Positions 33,019 through 40,219 of a stretch of 40,219 bases of DNA are shown piece by piece. Numbering within the stretch: the first letter of the stretch is position 1; each line of letters begins with the position of its first letter. Under the pieces are notes generated by a model. The model saw only the letters and a list, made by a program, of their open reading frames with translations, did not search any database and had not been told where the DNA came from. Source of the stretch: Micromonospora sp. CP22 (lineage in GTDB: Bacteria; Actinomycetota; Actinomycetes; Mycobacteriales; Micromonosporaceae); NCBI RefSeq assembly GCF_009712475.1, contig NZ_VCJO01000001.1, forward strand, positions 723,850 to 764,068, written 5' to 3'. Made by a program: the position numbers and the translations under genes.

Positions 33019-34665
33019 ATGGCCGAGCTGACCATCTCGACGGAGGAGATCCGCGGCGCTCTGGAGCGCTACGTCTCCTCCTACTCGCCCGACGTCTCCC
33101 GTGAGGAGGTCGGCACCGTCGCCGACACCGGCGACGGCATCGCCCACGTCGAGGGCCTGCCCTCGACCATGACCAACGAGCTGCTGGAGTTCGAGGACGG
33201 CACGCTTGGCGTGGCGCTGAACCTCGACGTCCGGGAGATCGGTGTCGTTATCCTCGGCGACTACGCCGGTATCGAGGAGGGGCAGCGCGTCAAGCGCACC
33301 GGCCGGGTGCTCTCGGTGCCGGTGGGCGACGCCTTCCTGGGCCGCGTGGTCAACGCGCTCGGCCAGCCGATCGACGGCCTCGGTGAGATCGCCGACGAGG
33401 GCTACCGCGAGCTGGAGCTGCAGGCTCCCAACGTGATGGCCCGGCAGTCCGTCTTCGAGCCGCTGCAGACCGGCATCAAGGCCATCGACGCGATGACCCC
33501 GATCGGCCGGGGCCAGCGGCAGCTGATCATCGGCGACCGGAAGACGGGCAAGACCACCGTCGCCCTGGACGCCATCCTCAACCAGCGGGAGAACTGGGCC
33601 TCTGGCGACCCGAAGAAGCAGGTCCGCTGCATCTACGTCGCCATCGGCCAGAAGGCCTCCACCATCGCCTCCATCAAGGGGCAGCTGGAGGAGGCGGGCG
33701 CGATGGAGTACACCACCATCGTCGCCTCCCCGGCCTCGGACCCGGCCGGCTTCAAGTACCTCGCCCCCTACACCGGCTCGTCCATCGGGCAGCACTGGAT
33801 GTACGGCGGCAAGCACGTTCTGATCGTCTTCGACGACCTGAGCAAGCAGGCCGAGGCGTACCGGGCCGTGTCGCTGCTGCTGCGCCGCCCGCCGGGCCGC
33901 GAGGCGTACCCGGGTGACGTCTTCTACCTGCACTCCCGGCTGCTGGAGCGCTGCGCGAAGCTCTCCGACGAGATGGGTGGCGGCTCGATGACCGGTCTGC
34001 CGATCATCGAGACGAAGGCCAACGACATCTCGGCCTTCATCCCGACCAACGTCATCTCGATCACCGACGGCCAGATCTTCCTGGAGACCGACCTGTTCAA
34101 CCAGGGCGTCCGGCCGGCCATCAACGTCGGCACCTCGGTCTCCCGGGTCGGTGGTGCGGCGCAGATGAAGCCGATGAAGAAGGTCTCCGGTTCGCTGCGG
34201 CTGAACCTGGCCCAGTTCCGTGAGCTGGAGGCGTTCGCCGCCTTCGCCTCCGACCTGGACAAGGCCTCCCGCGCCCAGCTGGAGCGGGGTGCCCGTCTGG
34301 TGGAGCTGCTCAAGCAGCCGAACTACTCGCCGTACCCGGTGCAGGACGAGGTCGTCTCGGTCTGGGCCGGCACCGAGGGCAAGCTCGACGACATCCCGGT
34401 CGGCGACGTGCGGCGCTTCGAGACGCAGTTCCTTGAGCACCTGCGGCGCAAGCACAGCGCCACCCTCCAGGCGATCGCCGACAACAAGTGGGACGACGAG
34501 ATCATCGCCACCCTCGACGCGGCCGTCACCGAGTTCAAGCAGGGCTTCCTCGGCCGCGAGGACGAGCGCTCGATCAACGAGGCGCCGGCGGAGCCGCTGG
34601 AGGGCGAGTCCGAGCACGAGACGGTCACCCGCTACAGCGGCGGTGCTCCGGCCGAGAAGCGATAG
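33019..34665 (+). CDS. atpA: ATP synthase subunit alpha
   Basis: 548 aa; E. coli alpha is 513. It is the non-catalytic nucleotide-binding subunit of F1. The P-loop is [15 protein letters not shown]. Other motifs are [56 protein letters not shown] and the arginine-finger region [12 protein letters not shown]. About 37 residues after FKQGFL form a charged C-terminal extension ([20 protein letters not shown]...), similar in length to the mycobacterial extension reported to suppress ATP hydrolysis. GGAAGCAGAGG precedes the ATG. Confidence 0.97.
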   Translation: MAELTISTEEIRGALERYVSSYSPDVSREEVGTVADTGDGIAHVEGLPSTMTNELLEFEDGTLGVALNLDVREIGVVILGDYAGIEEGQRVKRTGRVLSVPVGDAFLGRVVNALGQPIDGLGEIADEGYRELELQAPNVMARQSVFEPLQTGIKAIDAMTPIGRGQRQLIIGDRKTGKTTVALDAILNQRENWASGDPKKQVRCIYVAIGQKASTIASIKGQLEEAGAMEYTTIVASPASDPAGFKYLAPYTGSSIGQHWMYGGKHVLIVFDDLSKQAEAYRAVSLLLRRPPGREAYPGDVFYLHSRLLERCAKLSDEMGGGSMTGLPIIETKANDISAFIPTNVISITDGQIFLETDLFNQGVRPAINVGTSVSRVGGAAQMKPMKKVSGSLRLNLAQFRELEAFAAFASDLDKASRAQLERGARLVELLKQPNYSPYPVQDEVVSVWAGTEGKLDDIPVGDVRRFETQFLEHLRRKHSATLQAIADNKWDDEIIATLDAAVTEFKQGFLGREDERSINEAPAEPLEGESEHETVTRYSGGAPAEKR

Positions 34666-34674
34666 GGCCGGGCC

Positions 34675-37067
<2,393 letters not shown>

Positions 37068-37091
37068 CCCTTCACCTGCACAGACACGAAA

Positions 37092-37128
37092 CAGAAGGCC
37101 GTCCCGGTGACCCCGGGGCGGCCTTCTG
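37092..37128 (+). terminator. Terminator after atpD
   Basis: CAGAAGGCCG (37092-37101) pairs with CGGCCTTCTG (37119-37128); an inner CCCGG/CCGGG pairing and a G-T pair extend it to about 16 bp. It begins 25 nt after the atpD stop and should separate the atp operon from the LCP and atpC genes. The region 37129-37360 holds no other gene; GGTTAAACC near 37309 is a minor palindrome. Confidence 0.85.
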
Positions 37129-37360
37129 CCCATCTCGACGACGTACCATCGCCGCTGGCCGGATTCCCGTGTTCGGCGATCACGCCGAACGCGAGATACC
37201 GTCAGGTGCGATGCCAGCGGCGGCGTCGGGTCGGCATACGGCCCGGTGAGGTTTCTGGACATCGCACAGCCGCGCTCATTTCCTGATGGGCGTTGGTCGG
37301 TTAAACCATTCGGACCCGCGTGCCCGTATTCCCCCGTGGGCGCGACGAACGGAGATGCTT

Positions 37361-38503
37361 GTGGGTAAGGCCGGCAGGCGCGGCAAGCGTGGTGGACGGT
37401 CATCGGTGTGGCGGGGCGTGCCCCGCTGGGCACAGGTGTGCACCATCTTCGGAGTCATCCTGATGGTGCTCAGCGGGACGAGCCTGGTGGGCGCGGAGGC
37501 GCTGATGGCGCGCTACGAGGGCGCGATCGGCAAGGCCGATCTCTTCGGCGACCAGGCGGCCGGTGCCAGTGCGCGGAAGAGCGACATCAAGGGACCGCTC
37601 AACATCCTGCTCGTCGGCATCGACCCCCGAGACGACGACACCCTGCCGCTCTCCGACGCGATCATGGTCCTGCACGTGCCGAAGGAGATGGACCGCGCGT
37701 ACCTCTTCTCCCTTCCGCGCGACCTCTATGTGGATATCCCGCAGTTCCCCAAGGCCGAGTTCGGTGGCGCCACCACCAAGCTCAACGCCGCGATGTCGTT
37801 CGGTAGCCGGGTGCCGGGCGGCAAGCCGGATCCGGCCCGTGGGTTCGAGCTGCTCGCGATCACCGTGCAGCAGGTCACCGGCATCAAGCGGTTCGACGCC
37901 GGCGCGATCATCAACTTCAACGGCTTCAAGAAGATCGTCGACGCCATGGGCGGCGTCACGATGAACATCGAGCGCGAGGTCCGCTCCGAGCACCGCGAGC
38001 CGAACGGCAAGCACCGCAAGGGGAACCCCAACGGCGACGGCTACATCGGGCCACAGGCCGTCTACCCGAAGGGCAAGCAGCACCTCAGCGGTTGGCAGGC
38101 GCTGGACTACGTCCGCCAGCGGTACCCGGAGAACGGCGTCCCCGACGGCGACTACGGTCGGCAGCGGCACCAGCAGCAGTTCGTCAAGGCGATGGCGGCG
38201 CAGGCGCTGAGCGCCGACGTGGTGACCAACCCGGTGAAGTTGGACAAGGTGCTCCGAGCGGCCGGAGAGTCGTTGATCTTCAGCGGCCGGGGGCACAGCG
38301 TGATCGACTTCGGCCTGGCCCTCAAGGACATCCGCCCCGGCAACATCCAGATGATCAAGTTGCCGGGTGGTGCCGTGATGGAGGGCGGCAAGTACCGCGG
38401 CGAGCGGTTCGCGCCCGAGGTCGATGACTTCTTCGTCGCCCTGGAGCGGGAACTGCTCGATCCGTTCCTCCTCGAACACCCGAAGCTGGTGAACCGGAGC
38501 TGA
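37361..38503 (+). CDS. LytR-CpsA-Psr (LCP) family cell-wall transferase
   Basis: 380 aa from the GTG at 37361, with GGAG six bases upstream; an ATG two codons earlier is in frame but too close to the same GGAG. A basic cytoplasmic start (GKAGRRGKRGGR) and one membrane helix (VCTIFGVILMVLSGTSLVGA) precede the extracellular LCP domain. LCP motifs are LNILLVGIDPRDDDTLPLSDAIMVLHV, SLPRDLYVDIPQFP, KLNAAMSFG, NFNGFKKIVDAMGGV, WQALDYVRQRYPENGVPDGDYGRQRHQQQFV. LCP enzymes transfer undecaprenyl-linked glycopolymers to peptidoglycan. It sits between atpD and atpC, an unusual place. Confidence 0.92.
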   Translation: MGKAGRRGKRGGRSSVWRGVPRWAQVCTIFGVILMVLSGTSLVGAEALMARYEGAIGKADLFGDQAAGASARKSDIKGPLNILLVGIDPRDDDTLPLSDAIMVLHVPKEMDRAYLFSLPRDLYVDIPQFPKAEFGGATTKLNAAMSFGSRVPGGKPDPARGFELLAITVQQVTGIKRFDAGAIINFNGFKKIVDAMGGVTMNIEREVRSEHREPNGKHRKGNPNGDGYIGPQAVYPKGKQHLSGWQALDYVRQRYPENGVPDGDYGRQRHQQQFVKAMAAQALSADVVTNPVKLDKVLRAAGESLIFSGRGHSVIDFGLALKDIRPGNIQMIKLPGGAVMEGGKYRGERFAPEVDDFFVALERELLDPFLLEHPKLVNRS

Positions 38504-38553
38504 CCATGGCGCAGGTCTTGGCACCCGCCTGAAGAACAGGTCAGGGGCGCGAC

Positions 38554-38559
38554 TAGAAT
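38554..38559 (+). promoter_or_regulatory. Candidate -10 element for atpC
   Basis: TAGAAT is a near-consensus -10 hexamer in the 89-bp gap between the LCP gene and atpC, with an AT-rich stretch (ATTTTCCC) after it. The distance to the GTG (33 nt) leaves room for the AGGAG ribosome binding site. No good -35 at the right spacing. If active, atpC is transcribed apart from the other atp genes. Confidence 0.45.
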
Positions 38560-38592
38560 TTTCCCAATCCGCCGCCTCAGCAAGGAGACAGC

Positions 38593-38877
38593 GTGGCAGA
38601 GCAGCTAAACGTCCAGCTCGTGGCCGTCGAGGAGAAGGTCTGGTCGGGCAAGGCCGATATGGTCATGGCCCGGACGACCGAAGGTGAGCTGGGTGTGCTG
38701 CCGGGGCACGCGCCCATGCTCGGTCAGCTCGCCGAGCCCGGCCAGGTACGCATCAAGCTTGCCGGGGGTGAGCAGCTCACCTACGACGTGGCGGGCGGTT
38801 TCCTCTCGGTCAGCGACCGGGGCGTGACCGTGCTGGCCGAGGAGGCCACTCCCGCCGCCGCAGCTACGGGTAACTGA
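38593..38877 (+). CDS. atpC: ATP synthase subunit epsilon, short form
   Basis: 94 aa from a GTG with AGGAG upstream. The whole N-terminal beta-sandwich is present (LNVQLVAVEEKVWSGKADMV, TTEGELGVLPGHAPMLGQL, YDVAGGFLSVSDRGVTVLAEEA). The C-terminal helical hairpin, which makes E. coli epsilon 139 aa and Streptomyces-type epsilon about 120 aa, is absent; the protein ends in a short PAAAATGN tail. No frameshifted helical region follows, because the next gene starts 12 bp later. Beta-sandwich epsilon still couples F1 to the c-ring, but helical inhibition should be lost. It is separated from atpD by the LCP gene. Confidence 0.93.
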   Translation: MAEQLNVQLVAVEEKVWSGKADMVMARTTEGELGVLPGHAPMLGQLAEPGQVRIKLAGGEQLTYDVAGGFLSVSDRGVTVLAEEATPAAAATGN

Positions 38878-38889
38878 GCCGACCCGCCG

Positions 38890-39345
38890 ATGGAGATCGT
38901 CGAAGGGGTCGGAATCGGCGTCGCCGTGATCCTCGGCGCGATCCTGTTTCTCTTCATCCGGCGGGCTCTGGTCACCCGAAGCGGTGGCATCATCCGGCTC
39001 AGTGTCCGGACCACCACCATGCTCGACGGCCGTGGCTGGTCGCCCGGTTTCGGCCGTTTCGTCGGCGACGAGCTTCGCTGGTACCGGATGTTCAGTTTCG
39101 CCGTACGCCCCAAGCGGGTGCTCTCCCGCAAAGGGCTGACCGTCGAGCGACGGCGGCTGCCCGAAGGGCAGGAACGAATGTCCATGCCCGCCGACTGGAT
39201 CATTCTTCGCTGTACCAGTCGGCACGCCCCGGTCGAGATCGCCATGGCGCGCTCCACCGTCACCGGGTTCCTCTCCTGGCTCGAGGCCGCCCCTCCGGGG
39301 GCGGCCTCGCCGCCTGTTGCCTCCCAGGACTGGCCGGCTGCCTGA
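38890..39345 (+). CDS. DUF2550 family membrane-anchored protein
   Basis: 151 aa. One N-terminal membrane helix (VGIGVAVILGAILFLFI) is followed by a positively charged soluble domain, WSPGFGRFVGDELRWYRMFSFAVRPKRVLSRKGLTVERRR. This is DUF2550, encoded right after atpC in mycobacteria as well. The ATG begins 12 bp after atpC. Function unknown. The last 20 codons contain a 12-bp perfect hairpin, so the terminator of this unit seems to overlap the coding end (LEAAPPGAASPP). Confidence 0.88.
   Translation: MEIVEGVGIGVAVILGAILFLFIRRALVTRSGGIIRLSVRTTTMLDGRGWSPGFGRFVGDELRWYRMFSFAVRPKRVLSRKGLTVERRRLPEGQERMSMPADWIILRCTSRHAPVEIAMARSTVTGFLSWLEAAPPGAASPPVASQDWPAA
39282..39309 (+). terminator. Hairpin inside the 3' end of the DUF2550 gene
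   Basis: Perfect 12-bp stem CGAGGCCGCCCC (39282-39293) / GGGGCGGCCTCG (39298-39309) with loop TCCG. It lies 36 nt before the stop codon. It looks like a terminator that has been read into by the gene. Confidence 0.55.
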
Positions 39346-39680
39346 CCGTGTGTGCGCTTTAGGGGTGTGGGCGCGCTCTTGGGTGTGGGCTGCGGTCTTT
39401 CCGAACGTGCGCTCGTGGGTGTGGCCCGCCGTGCCCGGCTTCGGGCGGTCAGGCTTGATCCCTGCGTCGGGCACGGCGGGCCGCGCCTCGGTTGTTGTGC
39501 GTGGGTTCGGCATCGGTGTGCCGGGTGTGCGGTTTCGGCCGAGTGCGGCTGGGTGTCCGGGGTTTGTGGATTGTGGTGTGGTGGTGTGGTCGTGGTGGGC
39601 GGTGTCGGTCCGGGTGTCCGGTTGGCGCTGTGCGGAGCGGGTGCGGTGGTTGGCTGGGGGTGGAATGGGGGGCGGGTCGG
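39346..39680. other. G/T-rich non-coding stretch
   Basis: About 335 bases with a strong excess of G and T on the plus strand (GTGTGG, GGTGTGGTGGTGTGG) and no credible gene. Apparent frames on both strands encode low-complexity Arg/Gly or Pro/Thr runs. Apart from the inverted repeat listed separately I see no recognisable element. The base skew differs from all coding regions nearby. Confidence 0.6.
39423..39482. repeat. 15-bp perfect inverted repeat
   Basis: GGCCCGCCGTGCCCG (39423-39437) and CGGGCACGGCGGGCC (39468-39482) are perfect complements around a 30-nt loop that contains a small CCCG-GCTT-CGGG hairpin overlapping the left arm. It could be a bidirectional terminator for the atp-side genes or the relic of a small element. 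Confidence 0.7.
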
Positions 39681-39683
39681 GGG

Positions 39684-39840
39684 CGTTGTAGACGGGTGAA
39701 CGGCCGACGACCGCGCCCGTGCCGTCGGGAATGACGGCGGAGTGGTGGTCGTTGCATATCCCTGAACGGCCGAGGACGACGGCCCGCCATGGTGGGTGTG
39801 TGCTGTCGGGAATGATGGCGGTCGGTCGTTGTACATGGTT
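39684..39840 (+). repeat. Duplicated structured leader element
   Basis: Two and a half imperfect tandem units. CGTTGTA-like boxes start at 39684, 39750 and 39827; TGAACGGCCGA boxes at 39697 and 39763; hairpins GCCGTC-GGGAAT-GACGGC (39721-39738) and GCTGTC-GGGAAT-GATGGC (39802-39819). The loop GGGAAT is identical, and the two stem changes turn G-C pairs into G-U pairs, so pairing survives in RNA of this strand. Located 180-320 nt upstream of the secreted-protein gene. Confidence 0.7.
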
Positions 39841-39861
39841 CCGGCGGCGTGAAGCGGCGAT

Positions 39862-39910
39862 ACACGCCCCGCGTGTCGGGTCGAGATCGAGAAGGTCTCC
39901 CTTTTTCTTT
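39862..39910 (+). terminator. Leader hairpins and U-rich terminator-like site
   Basis: ACACGC-CCC-GCGTGT (39862-39876) is a 6-bp hairpin. It is followed by GAGATC-GAGAA-GGTCTC (39883-39899, 6 pairs including one G-U) and then CCTTTTTCTTT. A run of T after a stem is rare in this GC-rich sequence. It resembles an intrinsic terminator or attenuator about 90 nt before the ATG at 40001. The remaining leader (39911-40000) is pyrimidine-rich, then G/T-rich, with GGAG as ribosome binding site. Confidence 0.5.
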
Positions 39911-40000
39911 CCCCCTCTTCTTTTGGGTGCCTGTTGTGGTGCTTGCTGCGTGTGCCTGTCCCCCTTGGGTGTGCGCGTGACCCCCGATTGGAGCTTTGTC

Positions 40001-40219
40001 ATGAACTCGATGCTGCGTAAGAGCGTGCTGGGTATTGCTGGTCTGGCTGTCTCCGGTGGTCTGGTCGCCGGTCCGGTGGCCGCGTTCGCTGACGCCGCCC
40101 CGGTGGCGTCCGCTCCTGTCGCTGCGGTGCAGGCTGAGAAGGCGGACACCGGCAAGCTGTTGCCGCATGGTGCTCCGGCGGGTCAGTCGCATGTCGACCT
40201 GAACGATGAGCAGGTGGGG
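40001..40219 (+). CDS. Secreted protein, N-terminal part (cut by window end)
   Basis: The first 73 codons are present. The ATG is preceded by TTGGAG. A Sec-type signal peptide is clear: MNSMLRKSVLGIAGLAVSGG, a hydrophobic core, and a likely signal-peptidase I site at AFADA-APV (after about residue 31-32). The mature start is Ala/Pro/Val-rich, then GKLLPHGAPAGQSHVDLNDEQVG. I recall Micromonospora secreted proteins with this LNDEQ motif before a lysozyme-like or peptidase-associated domain, but the domain lies outside the window, so no function is assigned. Codon use is T-richer than in neighbours, as in highly expressed secreted genes. It has a long structured leader. Confidence 0.85.
   Translation, partial: MNSMLRKSVLGIAGLAVSGGLVAGPVAAFADAAPVASAPVAAVQAEKADTGKLLPHGAPAGQSHVDLNDEQVG

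Noticed and set aside
39352..39734. Short plus-strand frames in the G/T-rich stretch
   Set aside because: They read as Arg/Gly/Val/Cys runs with no start signal; they overlap inverted and tandem repeats that look like RNA structure.
39690..40000. ydaO-type c-di-AMP riboswitch before the secreted gene
   Set aside because: The expected conserved blocks (such as CCGAATCC and GGGGAACC) are absent, so the class is not supported.
38605..40155. Minus-strand frame of about 516 codons over atpC, DUF2550 and the G/T-rich spacer
   Set aside because: The part over the spacer is Pro/Thr/His/Arg low complexity caused by base skew; no ribosome binding site or domain.

Overview
The window looks like a chromosomal core region of a high-GC actinobacterium, most likely Micromonosporaceae (Micromonospora or Salinispora-like). 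The evidence is the very high GC, many GTG/TTG starts, the order lysA-hom-thrC-thrB-rho-rpmE-prfA-prmC-sua5-...-glyA-atp operon, and proteins typical of that family. The genus is inferred from recalled protein styles, not from a search.

Layout. 1-2.9 kb: GC-rich palindromic tandem repeats, a tRNA-Arg(CCG) with two downstream hairpins, a probable domesticated IS630-type transposase remnant, and a DUF3105/DUF305 envelope pair, all on the minus strand. 2.9-8.4 kb: argS, then the tightly coupled lysA-hom-thrC genes for lysine and threonine synthesis. 8.5-15.6 kb: an efflux block (TetR regulator, ABC exporter, RND permease, MFS transporter) that separates thrC from thrB. 15.7-20.7 kb: thrB, rho (with a large repetitive Arg/Glu/Asp insertion), rpmE and prfA. 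20.7-28.2 kb: a TPR-like/GGDEF diguanylate cyclase on the minus strand, then prmC-sua5-low-molecular-weight phosphatase, a bifunctional penicillin-binding protein, and a minus-strand SDR-DUF2867 protein. 28.3-39.3 kb: glyA, an AtpI-like protein, an AtpZ-like protein, atpB-E-F-H-A-G-D, an LCP-family gene inserted before atpC, a short atpC, and a DUF2550 gene. 39.3-40.2 kb: a non-coding stretch with inverted and tandem structured repeats and a U-rich terminator-like hairpin, ahead of the start of a secreted protein cut by the window end.

How it works together. Most genes are housekeeping: aminoacylation, aspartate-family amino acids, transcription and translation termination, one-carbon metabolism and oxidative phosphorylation. 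The envelope genes (penicillin-binding protein, LCP, secreted protein) and the efflux block are interleaved with them.

Points of most interest: (1) several genes have a TANNNT-like -10 element 6-8 nt before a GTG start, predicting leaderless mRNAs; (2) the ATP synthase has an epsilon subunit without the C-terminal helical domain, a gamma loop, an alpha C-terminal extension, and an LCP gene between beta and epsilon; (3) the leader of the last gene carries duplicated hairpins whose differences keep base pairing through G-U wobble; (4) a perfect inverted repeat lies at the efflux promoter; (5) a transposase-derived gene appears to have lost catalytic residues. I found no CRISPR array, prophage or intact insertion sequence. 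No candidate is proven to be a new system.
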